A stretch of DNA of 64,000 bases, from positions 62,001 to 126,000 of the forward strand of contig NZ_LYCK01000015.1 in assembly GCF_001679045.1 (NCBI RefSeq), in the 5' to 3' direction. Position numbers and translations under genes: made by a program. Positions 49,518 to 62,492 of this stretch are shown piece by piece. Under the pieces are notes generated by a model. That model did no database searches and was not told the origin of the DNA. It saw only the letters and a list, made by a program, of their open reading frames with translations. The stretch is from Haemophilus haemolyticus. Lineage in GTDB: Bacteria > Pseudomonadota > Gammaproteobacteria > Enterobacterales > Pasteurellaceae. Each line of letters begins with the position of its first letter. The first letter of the stretch is position 1.

Positions 49518-50633
49518 ATGAAAAATGTAGGCTTTATCGGCTGGCGCGGAATGGTAGGTTCCGTATTAATGGATCGTATGTCGCAGGAAAATGATTTTGC
49601 GAATCTTAATCCCGTATTTTTTACAACTTCACAAGCGGGTCAAAAAGCTCCTGTATTTGGTGGCAAGGATGCAGGCGAACTTAAAAATGCATTCGATATT
49701 GAAGAACTCAAAAAATTAGACATTATCGTGACTTGCCAAGGTGGCGATTACACCAATGAAGTTTATCCAAAATTAAAAGCAACAGGCTGGGATGGTTATT
49801 GGGTTGATGCCGCATCTGCATTACGTATGAAAGATGATGCAATTATTGTGCTTGATCCAGTAAACCAACACGTGATTTCTGAAGGTTTGAAAAAAGGCAT
49901 TAAAACCTTCGTGGGCGGTAACTGTACGGTAAGCTTAATGTTAATGGCTATCGGTGGTTTATTTGAAAAAGATTTAGTGGAATGGGTATCTGTCGCAACT
50001 TATCAAGCTGCTTCAGGTGCAGGCGCAAAAAATATGCGTGAATTGCTTTCACAAATGGGCTTATTAGAACAAGCGGTTTCAAGTGAATTAAAAGACCCTG
50101 CTTCATCTATTTTAGATATTGAACGTAAAGTGACTGCAGAAATGCGTTCTGATAGTTACCCAACCGATAACTTCGGCGCAGCATTAGGTGGTAGCTTAAT
50201 CCCTTGGATTGACAAACTTCTTCCTGAAACCGGACAAACTAAAGAAGAATGGAAAGGTTATGCAGAAACCAACAAAATCTTAGGTTTAAGCGACAATCCA
50301 ATTCCTGTTGATGGTTTATGCGTACGTATCGGTGCATTACGTTGCCATAGCCAAGCATTTACCATCAAACTGAAAAAAGACTTACCGTTAGAAGAAATTG
50401 AACAAATTTTAGCGTCTCACAACGAATGGGTGAAAGTGATTCCAAATGACAAAGAAACCACATTACGTGAATTAACCCCTGCTAAAGTAACAGGTACATT
50501 AAGCGTACCGGTTGGTCGTTTACGTAAATTGGCAATGGGGCCTGAATATTTGGCAGCCTTTACTGTGGGTGACCAATTATTATGGGGCGCGGCAGAGCCA
50601 GTTCGCCGTATCTTAAAACAATTGGTAGCATAA
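49518..50633 (+). CDS. asd: Aspartate-semialdehyde dehydrogenase
   Basis: Makes aspartate semialdehyde for lysine, diaminopimelate, threonine and methionine. The 371-residue Gram-negative-type enzyme has the NADP loop [14 protein letters not shown] (about 8-21), catalytic Cys in GGNCTVSLM (about 136) and the catalytic His in [13 protein letters not shown]. An AAGGAAACAACA leader precedes ATG 49518. Monocistronic, with its own terminator. Confidence 0.98.
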   Translation: MKNVGFIGWRGMVGSVLMDRMSQENDFANLNPVFFTTSQAGQKAPVFGGKDAGELKNAFDIEELKKLDIIVTCQGGDYTNEVYPKLKATGWDGYWVDAASALRMKDDAIIVLDPVNQHVISEGLKKGIKTFVGGNCTVSLMLMAIGGLFEKDLVEWVSVATYQAASGAGAKNMRELLSQMGLLEQAVSSELKDPASSILDIERKVTAEMRSDSYPTDNFGAALGGSLIPWIDKLLPETGQTKEEWKGYAETNKILGLSDNPIPVDGLCVRIGALRCHSQAFTIKLKKDLPLEEIEQILASHNEWVKVIPNDKETTLRELTPAKVTGTLSVPVGRLRKLAMGPEYLAAFTVGDQLLWGAAEPVRRILKQLVA

Positions 50634-50639
50634 TTGGCA

Positions 50640-50680
50640 GAGTGCGTGAGGTAAAATCTCACGCACTTTTTCTTTCTTTT
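50640..50680 (+). terminator. Terminator of asd
   Basis: A 10-bp perfect stem AGTGCGTGAG (50641-50650) / CTCACGCACT (50658-50667) followed by TTTTCTTTCTTTT. Confidence 0.85.
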
Positions 50681-50711
50681 GTATGTGTTGATGTATCCCA
50701 TCTAAAAACTT

Positions 50712-51650
50712 ATGAATCGAGAATCCAACTTTACTCAATTTGTCTTTACCGAACTGTTACCTTTTTTCAATCAATTTCCAACGCAATATTTCACTGGTAA
50801 AAATGACGTTCAAATCGCTTATCGTCATTTAATCCACTCAAAAAGTGCGGATAGAAAATTGATGATTTTAGTGAATGGTCGTGCTGAAAATATGTTGAAA
50901 TGGACTGAGTTGGCTTACGATTTTTACCAACAAGGTTATGATGTATTACTTTTCGATCACCGAGGGCAAGGCTATTCACAGCGTATTATTCCTCAAAAAG
51001 GGCATTTAGATGAGTTTCGTTTTTATACCGATGATATGGCAAAAATCATCGAAAAAGTGACAGAACTTTTTAACTATTCGACGCAGCATTTGCTTGCTCA
51101 TTCAATGGGCGCATTGATTGCAACCTATTATTTGGCAAATTGTGATCATGGTATTAATAAAGCAGTGCTTTCTTCACCTTTTTACGGTATTCCTTTAAAG
51201 CATCCTATTAGAGATGAACTGATTATTGCCCTGATGAATATGTTAGGGCAGGGCGAGCGTTATGTTTTTGGTAAAGGGCCTTATCAACAAGCCCATTTGG
51301 AATACAATGAACTAAGTTTCTGTAAAACCAGAATGAAATGGATGAATCGTGTCAATCGTAAAAATCCAGCAATTCATCTTGGCGGACCAACGTTCCGTTG
51401 GGTGCATTTGTGTTTGAATGCCATTAAACGTTTGCCGAAAGTTATTCCTAAGGTTGAAATTCCAATCTTAATTTTACAAGCTGAAAAAGAAAAAATCGTA
51501 GATAACAAAAATCTTGAAAAATTAACCGCACTTTTTCCGAATGCTCAATGTAAAGTTGTATTGAACGCTAAACATGAGGTGTTATTTGAGCAAGATGAAT
51601 TAAGACGGGAAACAATATCTAAGATTTTAGTATTTTTGAATGATGAGTAG
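50712..51650 (+). CDS. pldB: Lysophospholipase L2 (alpha/beta hydrolase)
   Basis: Hydrolyses 2-acyl lysophospholipids at the inner membrane. The 312-residue alpha/beta hydrolase has the oxyanion region LMILVNGRAENMLKW, the DHRGQGYSQR loop, the nucleophile elbow LLAHSMGALIA (Ser about 140), and the C-terminal His in NAKHEVLFEQDE, where the family's conserved H-E-x-x-x-E is seen. No signal peptide. Start ATG 50712 is chosen on family fit; the ribosome binding site is weak. Confidence 0.88.
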   Translation: MNRESNFTQFVFTELLPFFNQFPTQYFTGKNDVQIAYRHLIHSKSADRKLMILVNGRAENMLKWTELAYDFYQQGYDVLLFDHRGQGYSQRIIPQKGHLDEFRFYTDDMAKIIEKVTELFNYSTQHLLAHSMGALIATYYLANCDHGINKAVLSSPFYGIPLKHPIRDELIIALMNMLGQGERYVFGKGPYQQAHLEYNELSFCKTRMKWMNRVNRKNPAIHLGGPTFRWVHLCLNAIKRLPKVIPKVEIPILILQAEKEKIVDNKNLEKLTALFPNAQCKVVLNAKHEVLFEQDELRRETISKILVFLNDE

Positions 51651-51720
51651 ATTTTTATTCAATAATATATTTATATGTGTAGATAAAATATTCAAACAGG
51701 TATGTTTTTCAAAAAATGGT

Positions 51721-51748
51721 TTGACATATTTTCTAAAAAACGTATTAT
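51721..51748 (+). promoter_or_regulatory. Promoter of the tRNA cluster
   Basis: Consensus TTGACA (51721-51726), 16-base spacer, TATTAT (51743-51748), about 18 bp before the tRNA-Ser 5' end. Confidence 0.8.
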
Positions 51749-51766
51749 ACCGATCACACCGATTGT

Positions 51767-51861
51767 GGTGAGATGGCCGAGCAGGCTGAAGGCGCTCCCC
51801 TGCTAAGGGAGTATGGGGTTAAAAAGCTCCATCGAGGGTTCGAATCCCTCTCTCACCGCCA
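51767..51861 (+). tRNA. tRNA-Ser (GCT anticodon)
   Basis: A 95-nt class II tRNA with acceptor stem GGTGAGA / TCTCACC, long variable arm, anticodon GCT in CTCCCCTGCTAAGGGAG, T-loop TTCGAAT and encoded CCA. Reads AGC and AGU serine codons. Confidence 0.97.
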
Positions 51862-51881
51862 TTGTTTGTTTTATTTATTCT

Positions 51882-51958
51882 GCACCCGTAGCTCAGCTGG
51901 ATAGAGTACTCGGCTACGAACCGAGCGGTCAGAGGTTCGAATCCTCTCGGGTGCGCCA
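51882..51958 (+). tRNA. tRNA-Arg (ACG anticodon), copy 1
   Basis: A 77-nt tRNA with acceptor GCACCCG / CGGGTGC, anticodon ACG (read as ICG after deamination) and encoded CCA. The T stem is AGAGG / CCTCT. Confidence 0.97.
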
Positions 51959-52014
51959 TTTTAAAACGGCTCTATCTTCTAAAAATGGTCATGAATAATT
52001 AAAGCATCATCTAC

Positions 52015-52091
52015 GCACCCGTAGCTCAGCTGGATAGAGTACTCGGCTACGAACCGAGCGGTCAAAGGTTCGAATCCTTTCGGGTGCGCCA
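52015..52091 (+). tRNA. tRNA-Arg (ACG anticodon), copy 2
   Basis: Identical to copy 1 except for one compensated base pair in the T stem, AAAGG / CCTTT. Same 77-nt length and encoded CCA. The Ser-Arg-Arg order resembles the E. coli serV-argV cluster. Confidence 0.97.
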
Positions 52092-52188
52092 TTTTATTTT
52101 ATTCAAGTCTATTGATTTCCACTTACTTTCTAATAATCACACTATTTGCTATATTGTAATTATCTTTTATTTGTAAAATTTTTAAATT

Positions 52189-52500
52189 ATGACAAGACAA
52201 TCTTTGCCTCGTGGTTTTAGTTTATTTTCTTGGGGATTAGCTATTTTTTGTGCTCCTGTATTGTTATGTCCGATGGCTCTGTTGCTTTCCACTACATTTG
52301 AGAAAAATTCAAACTTAGAAACTTGGCAAGTTAATTTATTCTCAATATTTTTTTGGATTTATCCTATTATTCTTGCGGTGGTAGCTCGAATGTTATATCG
52401 CCTACATCAGAGAAAGCCAAAATTGGCTTTTAAATTATTGGTATTAAGTGCGGTCATTTTTTATGTAGTTTTGATGACGATTTGTAAAATCGGTTTATAA
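52189..52500 (+). CDS. Small inner-membrane protein of unknown function
   Basis: A 103-residue protein with three predicted membrane helices (FSLFSWGLAIFCAPVLLCPM, LFSIFFWIYPIILAVVARML and LLVLSAVIFYVVLMTICKI) and a short basic loop HQRKPK. I recognise it only as a Haemophilus conserved hypothetical. It lies between the tRNA cluster and glmU, has no close operon partner, carries one uptake signal and is followed directly by a strong terminator. Nothing in the sequence hints at a substrate. Confidence 0.75.
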   Translation: MTRQSLPRGFSLFSWGLAIFCAPVLLCPMALLLSTTFEKNSNLETWQVNLFSIFFWIYPIILAVVARMLYRLHQRKPKLAFKLLVLSAVIFYVVLMTICKIGL

Positions 52501-52533
52501 AAAAATCCTACGATAAAACGTAGGATTTTTTTA
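52499..52533. terminator. Bidirectional terminator before glmU 3' end
   Basis: A 12-bp perfect stem AAAAATCCTACG (52501-52512) / CGTAGGATTTTT (52519-52530) between convergent genes. Confidence 0.88.
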
Positions 52534-52540
52534 TGCTATT

Positions 52541-53911
52541 TTATTTTTTCTTTGTTGGTCGTTGCCAATCTTGAATATGGCGTTGAGGAACTCGTGTAAT
52601 CACTAATTCATTTTCGCCAACATCACGTGTAATTGTTGTTCCAGCACCAATAGTTGCGCCATTTGCGACTTTTACTGGCGCGACTAATTGTGTATCAGAT
52701 CCCACAAACACATCATCACCGATGATCGTTTTAAATTTATTTGCGCCATCGTAGTTACAGGTGATGACACCCGCACCAATATTACAATTTGAGCCGATTT
52801 CTGAATCGCCAACATAGGTTAGATGATTTACTTTAGAACCTTTACCAACGGTGGATTTTTTAATTTCTACAAAGTTACCGACATGCGTTTCAGCTGCAAG
52901 TTCTGCACCTGGGCGTAAACGAGAAAATGGACCAATTGTGGCTTTTTCTCCCACTACAGCATCCTCTAGCACTGAATAGGGTTTTATTTCTACATCATTG
53001 CCAATAACAACATTTTTCAATACGCAACCTGCGCCAATTTTTACGCGATCGCCGAGTTTAACACTACCTTCGATAATAACATTAACGTCGATTTCCACAT
53101 CTTTTCCATGCTCTAATGTTCCACGCAGGTCAAAACGAGCGGGATCGTAGATCATCACGCCTTCAAGTAATAATTTGGAGGCTTGTTTATTTTGGAAATA
53201 ACGTTCAAGTGCGGCTAATTGTAAGCGATTATTTGCACCTTCAACTTCCATGACATCTGTTGCTTGTACCGCAACAACTTGGCAATTATCTTGGTTCGCG
53301 AGAGCAATAAGATCCGTTAAGTAATATTCGCCTTGAGCATTATTATTGCCTACACGAGCTAGCCATTTTTTGAAACTTGCACCATCAGATACCATAACGC
53401 CAGTATTTACTTCTTTAATATTTAGTTGATCTGCATTTGCATCTTTTTGTTCTACAATTGCCACAATATTTCCATTTTCACGGATAATTCGTCCATAGCC
53501 TGTTGGGTTATCTAAATTTACGGTAAGCAATGCAATGCCATTTTCTGGTTTCGCTTCAATTAATTTTTCTAATGTTTCTTTAGTTATTAATGGTGCATCG
53601 CCGTAAAGTACAACAATATTTTCGTTATCCTTAAAGAACGGAGCTGCTTGTTGAACTGCATGTGCTGTGCCAAGTTGTTCTTTTTGTAATACCCAATTTA
53701 CTTGTTCATTTGCAAGATGGGAACGCATTAAGTCCCCACCGTGACCATAGATTAAATGAATATTTTCTGCGCCTAATTGATGAGCAGTATCAATTACATG
53801 TTTTACCATTGGTTTACCAGCTATTGTATGTAGAACTTTAGGTAAATCCGAATACATACGCGTTCCTTTTCCAGCTGCTAAAATTACCGCACTTAATGCT
53901 TTTGTAGTCAT
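52541..53911 (-). CDS. glmU: Bifunctional GlmU (GlcNAc-1-P uridyltransferase / GlcN-1-P acetyltransferase)
   Basis: Makes UDP-GlcNAc for peptidoglycan and lipooligosaccharide. The 456-residue protein has the N-terminal pyrophosphorylase motif [20 protein letters not shown] (about 9-28) and the C-terminal left-handed beta helix with hexapeptide repeats, including the acetyltransferase region [19 protein letters not shown] and [11 protein letters not shown]. Length equals E. coli GlmU. One uptake signal lies near the 5' end. It lies downstream of rplL on the same strand but beyond a terminator, so it is probably a separate unit. Confidence 0.98.
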   Translation of the reverse strand: MTTKALSAVILAAGKGTRMYSDLPKVLHTIAGKPMVKHVIDTAHQLGAENIHLIYGHGGDLMRSHLANEQVNWVLQKEQLGTAHAVQQAAPFFKDNENIVVLYGDAPLITKETLEKLIEAKPENGIALLTVNLDNPTGYGRIIRENGNIVAIVEQKDANADQLNIKEVNTGVMVSDGASFKKWLARVGNNNAQGEYYLTDLIALANQDNCQVVAVQATDVMEVEGANNRLQLAALERYFQNKQASKLLLEGVMIYDPARFDLRGTLEHGKDVEIDVNVIIEGSVKLGDRVKIGAGCVLKNVVIGNDVEIKPYSVLEDAVVGEKATIGPFSRLRPGAELAAETHVGNFVEIKKSTVGKGSKVNHLTYVGDSEIGSNCNIGAGVITCNYDGANKFKTIIGDDVFVGSDTQLVAPVKVANGATIGAGTTITRDVGENELVITRVPQRHIQDWQRPTKKK

Positions 53912-54010
53912 AGATTTTCTCTTTATTTATCAATAATAGGAGACATTTTATCGTAGAAAGGAGAAGATGATAAGTTTTTAAATTAAGGAAGTTATGGCTT
54001 TTTAGATAGG

Positions 54011-54042
54011 AAAAAACCGATGGTTTCCCATCGGTTTTCTGA
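54011..54042 (-). terminator. Terminator of rplJL
   Basis: An 11-bp stem AAAACCGATGG (54013-54023) / CCATCGGTTTT (54028-54038) 25 bp past the rplL stop, with a T-run on the minus strand. Confidence 0.8.
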
Positions 54043-54066
54043 ATTTTAAAGTGGTTAAAATAGAAA

Positions 54067-54450
<384 letters not shown>

Positions 54451-54492
54451 CTAAAATAAATAAAGTTAGATGAAGTAAGAAACGCTTAATGA

Positions 54493-54984
54493 TTAAGCTG
54501 CTTCTTGTAATTTGTCGCGTAATGCCGCGAAGGTGCGAGCAAGTTTGCCTGCTGCAGCTTCTTTCATTGTGCCCATTAAACGTGCAATCGCTTCTTCGTA
54601 AGTTGGTAATGTTGCCAAGAATTCAACATCTTGGATTTTACCTTCAAAGGCTGCACCTTTAATTTCAAACTTATCGTTTGCTTTAGCAAACTCTTTGAAC
54701 AAACGAGCAGCTGCGCCCGGGTGTTCGTTAGAGAACGCGATAAGTGTTGGACCTACAAACGTATCTTTTAAGCATTCGTAATCTGTGCCTTCAACTGCGC
54801 GACGTAATAAAGTATTACGAACTACACGCATTGTAACGCCAGCCTCACGTGCTGATTTACGTAATTCAGTCATTTTCTCAACAGTTACACCGCGAGAATC
54901 CGCGATTACTGCTGAAAGTGCACCTTTGGCTGCTTCATTTACTTCAGCAACAATTGCTTGTTTGTCTTGAAGATTTAATGCCAT
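54493..54984 (-). CDS. rplJ: 50S ribosomal protein L10
   Basis: Base of the ribosomal stalk; binds 23S rRNA and L7/L12 dimers, and represses its own translation. The 163-residue protein begins [26 protein letters not shown] with the [18 protein letters not shown] motif, and ends in the Ala/Leu-rich helix that holds L12 dimers. It has a strong promoter and an L10-type leader upstream. rplKA and rpoBC, its usual neighbours in enterics, are absent here. Confidence 0.98.
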   Translation of the reverse strand: MALNLQDKQAIVAEVNEAAKGALSAVIADSRGVTVEKMTELRKSAREAGVTMRVVRNTLLRRAVEGTDYECLKDTFVGPTLIAFSNEHPGAAARLFKEFAKANDKFEIKGAAFEGKIQDVEFLATLPTYEEAIARLMGTMKEAAAGKLARTFAALRDKLQEAA

Positions 54985-54991
54985 TGGCTTT

Positions 54992-55192
54992 TAGCTCCTG
55001 AATACACTCCGATTACTCGGAATTAATTTACCTAATCCTAAGACTAGGATGACTTCGGCGCCCAGAAGCAAGAAAAATTCTTATTCTGTTCACCATCTAC
55101 GTAGGATAATTAAGATTACTCCCCTACGGTCTTGGATGGGGCTTGAATAGGTCAAGCACCAACCAGAAATTTGTTAGATTGACTAACACAGG
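54992..55192 (-). promoter_or_regulatory. L10 leader upstream of rplJ
   Basis: The about 200-nt untranslated region carries paired segments such as CCGTAGGGGAG / TACG and GTGCTTGACCTATTCAAGCCC, and an AATTCCGAGTAATCGGAGT hairpin near the start codon. Its position and sequence parallel the E. coli L10 leader, where L10-L12 binding blocks translation of rplJL. Boundaries are approximate. Confidence 0.7.
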
Positions 55193-55198
55193 CGTAGG

Positions 55199-55227
55199 AT
55201 TATAGAGAAAAGCTATGTTCTTGTAAA
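55199..55227 (-). promoter_or_regulatory. rplJL promoter
   Basis: On the minus strand TTTACA (55227-55222), a 17-base spacer and a perfect TATAAT (55204-55199), which starts transcription at the head of the L10 leader. Confidence 0.8.
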
Positions 55228-55255
55228 GAATATTGTTGGAAAAAGAGCCAAATTC

Positions 55256-57266
<2,011 letters not shown>

Positions 57267-57394
57267 TAGAAAATATTAGGAAAACGTTTTCGTTAAATAT
57301 AGCATTTTTAACCTAGCTTTTGAACTCGAACATTAAAAAAGCCTAGAGTTTCTGGTATGATGTGCGAACAGTTTTAAGGTATTAAGGATTGATT

Positions 57395-58399
57395 ATGGCA
57401 AAACCAATTGTTTTTAGTGGCGTGCAGCCTTCTGGTGAATTAACTATCGGAAATTATTTGGGCGCGTTGCGCAACTGGGTAAAAATGCAAGAAGATTATG
57501 AATGTATTTTCTGCGTAGTTGATTTACATGCGATCACTGTGCGTCAAGATCCTGTTGCCCTTCGCAAAGCAACGCTTGATGTGCTTGCACTTTATTTAGC
57601 GTGTGGAATTGATCCAAATAAAAGTACTATTTTTGTTCAATCTCATGTTCCAGAACACACGCAATTAAGCTGGGTGTTAAACTGCTACACCTATTTCGGT
57701 GAAATGAGCCGAATGACGCAATTCAAAGATAAATCAGCACGTTATGCAGAAAATATTAACGTAGGTTTGTTTGATTACCCTGTGTTAATGGCGGCGGATA
57801 TTTTACTTTATCAAGCAAAAAGCGTGCCTGTTGGTGATGACCAAAAACAACACTTAGAAATTACGCGTGATATTGCAAACCGCTTTAATGCGCTTTATGG
57901 CAATATTTTCACCATTCCTGAAATTTTCATTGGAAAAGCAGGCGCGCGTATTATGTCATTGCAAGATCCTGAAAAGAAAATGTCAAAATCAGATGATAAC
58001 CGCAACAATGTAGTGACACTTTTGGAAGATCCAAAATCTGTGGCGAAGAAAATTAAACGTGCCGTAACAGATTCAGATGAGCCACCTGTTGTTCGCTATG
58101 ATGTGCAAAATAAAGCGGGGGTATCCAATCTTTTAGATATTCTTTCTGCGGTTACAGATAAGCCAATAGCTGATCTTGAAAAAGAATTTGAAGGTAAAAT
58201 GTACGGACATTTAAAAACAGCAGTGGCGGATGAAGTATCAACTTTACTTGCTGGTTTACAAGAACGTTTCCATCAATATCGTAATGATGAAGCTTTATTA
58301 GATAATATCTTACGACAAGGTGCGGAAAAAGCTCGTGCAAAAGCGCAAGAAACCTTGGCTAAAGTGTATGAAGCAGTAGGTTTTGTTGCTGCAAAATAA
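57395..58399 (+). CDS. trpS: Tryptophanyl-tRNA synthetase
   Basis: Charges tRNA-Trp. The 334-residue class I synthetase has the HIGH equivalent [18 protein letters not shown] (TIGN, about 7-24), the [15 protein letters not shown] block, and KMSKSDDN (about 195). ATG 57395 follows TTAAGGATTGATT; the upstream in-frame ATG at 57389 is less well placed. A DUF406 gene follows 22 bp later. Confidence 0.98.
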   Translation: MAKPIVFSGVQPSGELTIGNYLGALRNWVKMQEDYECIFCVVDLHAITVRQDPVALRKATLDVLALYLACGIDPNKSTIFVQSHVPEHTQLSWVLNCYTYFGEMSRMTQFKDKSARYAENINVGLFDYPVLMAADILLYQAKSVPVGDDQKQHLEITRDIANRFNALYGNIFTIPEIFIGKAGARIMSLQDPEKKMSKSDDNRNNVVTLLEDPKSVAKKIKRAVTDSDEPPVVRYDVQNKAGVSNLLDILSAVTDKPIADLEKEFEGKMYGHLKTAVADEVSTLLAGLQERFHQYRNDEALLDNILRQGAEKARAKAQETLAKVYEAVGFVAAK

Positions 58400-58421
58400 T
58401 CTGAATAAAAGGGATAATATT

Positions 58422-58712
58422 ATGGCAATTCAAACTGAAAAACCGATTGAATGTGTGGGTTGTAACACATTTGATATGAAATCACTTTTCGATAATCGTG
58501 ATTGTAGTCAGGTTATTGAATATGTTTATGACAGTGAGGAACAAGCGCAAGAAGCGCTCGCATTTTTTACCCAGAAAGCGCGTGATGTAGAAAGTGAACC
58601 TTGTGAAATTCAATCTGAAATTACAAAAGTGGATGGTGGCTATTTATTAAAGGCAGATTTCACTTTTTGTTGCCAAGCTGAATTGGTGATTTTTCAAATG
58701 CGTATTGCATAA
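58422..58712 (+). CDS. yfcZ: YfcZ/YiiS family (DUF406) protein
   Basis: A 96-residue protein with four conserved Cys ([21 protein letters not shown] and [10 protein letters not shown]) and the DUF406 pattern ([20 protein letters not shown]). Function is unknown. ATG 58422 with an AAAGGGATAATATT leader gives the family start. It follows trpS by 22 bp and is probably on the same transcript, ended by the hairpin downstream. Confidence 0.85.
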   Translation: MAIQTEKPIECVGCNTFDMKSLFDNRDCSQVIEYVYDSEEQAQEALAFFTQKARDVESEPCEIQSEITKVDGGYLLKADFTFCCQAELVIFQMRIA

Positions 58713-58724
58713 GAAAAACAGCTG

Positions 58725-58758
58725 AAAAATAAGCCGCATTTTTGCGGCTTATTTTGTT
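58725..58758 (+). terminator. Terminator after yfcZ
   Basis: The stem AATAAGCCGCA / TGCGGCTTATT (58729-58753) is followed by TTGTTTTTT. It can also serve dusA from the other strand. Confidence 0.85.
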
Positions 58759-58760
58759 TT

Positions 58761-59750
58761 TTAGGATTCGTTTTCTACAAAGCTTAGGGCGGTTTCAACC
58801 ACTTCAATTCCCGCGCCTTGTTTAAATGCATTTTCGCTTAAATAGCGTCGCCATTGACGAGCACCTTTGCAATTTTGGAATGCGCCTAACATATGGCGGA
58901 CGATATGATTAAGGTGTATGCCTTGGCTAAGTTGTTGTTCGATATAAGGAAGCATTGACTGTACCGCTTCATGAGCAGTAACAATTGCAGCGTTAGGAGC
59001 AAATAAGGCTTGGTCAATTTGCCCAAGTAAACTTGGATTTTGATAGGCCTCTCTCCCAACCATCACGCCGTCCACATATTGCAAATGTTGCTTTATTTCT
59101 TCAATGGTTTTAATCCCACCGTTAATTGCAATAGTTAGTTGTGGAAAATCACGTTTTAGTTGATATACCCGAGCATAATCTAATGGTGGAATTTCTCGAT
59201 TTTCTTTGGGACTTAACCCTGAAAGCCAAGCTTTTCGTGCATGGATAATAAATTCTTGGCAACCTTTTCCTTGAACTTTTTCAATAAAATCACATAAAAA
59301 TTCATAGCTGTCTAATTCATCAATACCAATACGTGTTTTCACAGTGACTGGAATTTTGACCGCACTTTGCATTTGTTCTACGCAGTCTGCCACCAAATCT
59401 GCTTTCGCCATTAAGCAAGCGCCAAACATTCCATTTTGTACGCGATCAGAAGGGCATCCTACATTGAGATTAATTTCGTGATAACCTCGTTCTTCAGCAA
59501 GTTTTGCACAATGTTTGAGTTGTTCAGGATCACTTCCTCCCAGCTGTAACGCAACGGGATTTTCTTGTAAATCAAAATCCAAGTGGTCATATTTTGCGTG
59601 GATAATCGCAGGTGCTGTGACCATTTCAGTGTAAAGTAACGCATGCTTTGAAAATTGGCGATGAAAATAACGACAATGGCGTGTTGTCCAATCTAACATT
59701 GGCGCAACAGAAAAACGGCCGCGGTAAAAGTGCGGTAGATTTTGAGGCAT
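58761..59750 (-). CDS. dusA: tRNA-dihydrouridine(20/20a) synthase DusA
   Basis: FMN-dependent reduction of U20 and U20a in tRNA. The 329-residue TIM-barrel protein begins [22 protein letters not shown], typical of DusA rather than DusB or DusC. It has the catalytic Cys in [19 protein letters not shown], the FMN-site VKTRIGIDE and the INGGIKT block. Two uptake signals, one in the first codons. It starts 2 bases after the clcA stop, so the two genes form one unit. Confidence 0.96.
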   Translation of the reverse strand: MPQNLPHFYRGRFSVAPMLDWTTRHCRYFHRQFSKHALLYTEMVTAPAIIHAKYDHLDFDLQENPVALQLGGSDPEQLKHCAKLAEERGYHEINLNVGCPSDRVQNGMFGACLMAKADLVADCVEQMQSAVKIPVTVKTRIGIDELDSYEFLCDFIEKVQGKGCQEFIIHARKAWLSGLSPKENREIPPLDYARVYQLKRDFPQLTIAINGGIKTIEEIKQHLQYVDGVMVGREAYQNPSLLGQIDQALFAPNAAIVTAHEAVQSMLPYIEQQLSQGIHLNHIVRHMLGAFQNCKGARQWRRYLSENAFKQGAGIEVVETALSFVENES

Positions 59751-59752
59751 TT

Positions 59753-61144
59753 TTATTTCTCTTGTTCGGTTTTGCTGCGTAATTCTTCGGCTTGGCGAGC
59801 TTGCATTTGCTGGCGAAAACGGCCTGCAGCAAAGTGGTAAAATGGTTTTGGGCTAAATTGGCGCGAGATTATGGATGCAATAATGCTGGAAATCAAGAGC
59901 CAAATGAGAACGGGTTGTGCGCCAGTCATTTCCATCACAACAACGCTGGCAGTAACTGGCGATTGTGTGCCGCCAGCTAAAAATGCCGCCATGCATAAAA
60001 TCACCAAAAAACGTTGATCGATCATACCGCCACTGAGATCCCAAAGCATTGCACCAATGCCTGCGCCTGTTGTTAGTGATGGTGTAAAGATACCACCGGC
60101 AATACCATTCCAATAAGTGGTCACCGTTGCTAAAAGTTTAAGGATGCCAATTTCAGGATCTATGGCTTGCCCTTCTAGAGCGTGCGCAACAACTTCATAG
60201 CCAGTACCATAAGTTTTCCCATGAGTGTAACTGCCAAGTGCGGCAAGCACTAAACCCAATGATAAAGCAATATAAATAGGATGTTGGCGAACCCAGCCAC
60301 GCCATTTTTCAGGTGATAATCCTGCGAGACCTTTTGCTAATAATCGTCCGAATATGCCACCTAGAATGCCACAAACCACCCCACAAATTGCGAGCCAAAG
60401 ATAGAGATAAGAAACAGATGTTGCCCCTTGATAACGTGGAAAATAAGGGCTGTTTCCTTGAATCGCGACAAGAATGAAACCTGCAGCTAATACGCCCATC
60501 AATACGCGTCGTTCCCAACGTAACATCACTCCACGCCCAAGTTCTTCAATCGCAAATATCACTCCAGCCAAAGGTGCATTAAAGGCTGCTGCAAGCCCAC
60601 CTGCTGCACCTGTGGCAAGTAATTCATTGGTGCTTAATCCTCTAAACGCTAAATTATGTTTTCTACAATAATTTCCCCATGCAAGCATGACAGCTGCGCC
60701 AACTTGTACTGATGGACCTTCACGCCCAACCGATGCACCGATAAGCATAGCCAGAAAGGTAAGAGGAATTTTCCAAATAGTTTGGCTGAATTCAACTAAT
60801 TTGGTTTTATAGCTACTATGAGGAAGATTAATTGATGCAATGACTTGCGGAATACCGCTTCCTCCTACATAGGGAGTATATTTTTTCGTAAACCAAGTTA
60901 GGCAAGCCATGCCTAGGGGTAACACAAACCAAACTGCAATAGGATATTGAGATGACCAGTGAGCGTTTAGTTCTAGACCAAGATCGGACAATTTAGCAAA
61001 GCCAAATGAAAAGACTGAGACAAATGTCGCCCCTATAATTAGGCAGATAAATTCTAAACTTTTGTGGGAAATTCTGTGTGTTTGGCGTAGCTTTTTATGG
61101 AAGAAATAGCGTAAGTGAAATTTGAGCGAGCGTAACATAATCAT
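59753..61144 (-). CDS. clcA: H+/Cl- exchange transporter (ClC family)
   Basis: A 463-residue inner-membrane antiporter. It has the ClC selectivity sequences GGSGIPQV, the gating-Glu segment [29 protein letters not shown] and a C-terminal membrane helix pair. The internal proton-transfer Glu appears conserved in [10 protein letters not shown], favouring exchange over a channel. No CBS domains. In E. coli this protein supports extreme acid resistance. The likely start is 61144, or the next Met at 61138; neither has a strong ribosome binding site. dusA follows at 2 bases. Confidence 0.9.
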   Translation of the reverse strand: MIMLRSLKFHLRYFFHKKLRQTHRISHKSLEFICLIIGATFVSVFSFGFAKLSDLGLELNAHWSSQYPIAVWFVLPLGMACLTWFTKKYTPYVGGSGIPQVIASINLPHSSYKTKLVEFSQTIWKIPLTFLAMLIGASVGREGPSVQVGAAVMLAWGNYCRKHNLAFRGLSTNELLATGAAGGLAAAFNAPLAGVIFAIEELGRGVMLRWERRVLMGVLAAGFILVAIQGNSPYFPRYQGATSVSYLYLWLAICGVVCGILGGIFGRLLAKGLAGLSPEKWRGWVRQHPIYIALSLGLVLAALGSYTHGKTYGTGYEVVAHALEGQAIDPEIGILKLLATVTTYWNGIAGGIFTPSLTTGAGIGAMLWDLSGGMIDQRFLVILCMAAFLAGGTQSPVTASVVVMEMTGAQPVLIWLLISSIIASIISRQFSPKPFYHFAAGRFRQQMQARQAEELRSKTEQEK

Positions 61145-61258
61145 TGTAATTTAATACTAATTAAGTAGAAATTATAAAACTGTCATTTCGCTGGGGCAAT
61201 TGGTTTGGCATTTTGAATAAAAAGTGCGGTGAATTTTGGAAGTGTTTTTTGTGCGTAA

Positions 61259-61283
61259 CCAAAGATCCTTTCACGGATCTTTG
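61259..61283. other. Hairpin upstream of the str promoter
   Basis: AAAGATCC (61261-61268) / GGATCTTT form a perfect stem with a 5-base loop, within a longer CCAAAGATCC / GGATCTTTGG pairing. No T-run follows. It lies 40 bp before the rpsL promoter. Confidence 0.5.
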
Positions 61284-61297
61284 GCGCTGTTTAATTA

Positions 61298-61326
61298 TTG
61301 ACAATAAACCTCAGAACGATTAAAAT
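61298..61326 (+). promoter_or_regulatory. Promoter of the str operon (rpsL)
   Basis: Perfect TTGACA (61298-61303), a 17-base spacer and TAAAAT (61321-61326), about 80 bp before the rpsL start. Confidence 0.8.
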
Positions 61327-61391
61327 TCGCCGTCTATTTCTGTATGGAAGTAGATTTTTTGAACAACATTCTATTATTGAATAACATTTAA

Positions 61392-62409
<1,018 letters not shown>

Positions 62410-62426
62410 TAAGTTTTTGAATTTAA

Positions 62427-62456
62427 AGGGCTTCATCGTTGATGAAGCCTTACCCT
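62427..62456 (+). other. Hairpin between rpsG and fusA
   Basis: GGCTTCATC (62429-62437) / GATGAAGCC (62441-62449) is a perfect 9-bp stem with a 3-base loop, within AAGGG/CCCTT flanks. Only a weak T-tract follows, so it is more likely an attenuator, RNA-processing or stability element than a full terminator. Confidence 0.65.
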
Positions 62457-62492
62457 TATATAAACTGATATTAAATAAACAAGGTTATAATA

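Noticed and set aside
51813-51998. Open frame across the tRNA genes
   Set aside because: It runs through tRNA-Ser and tRNA-Arg sequence and is chance.
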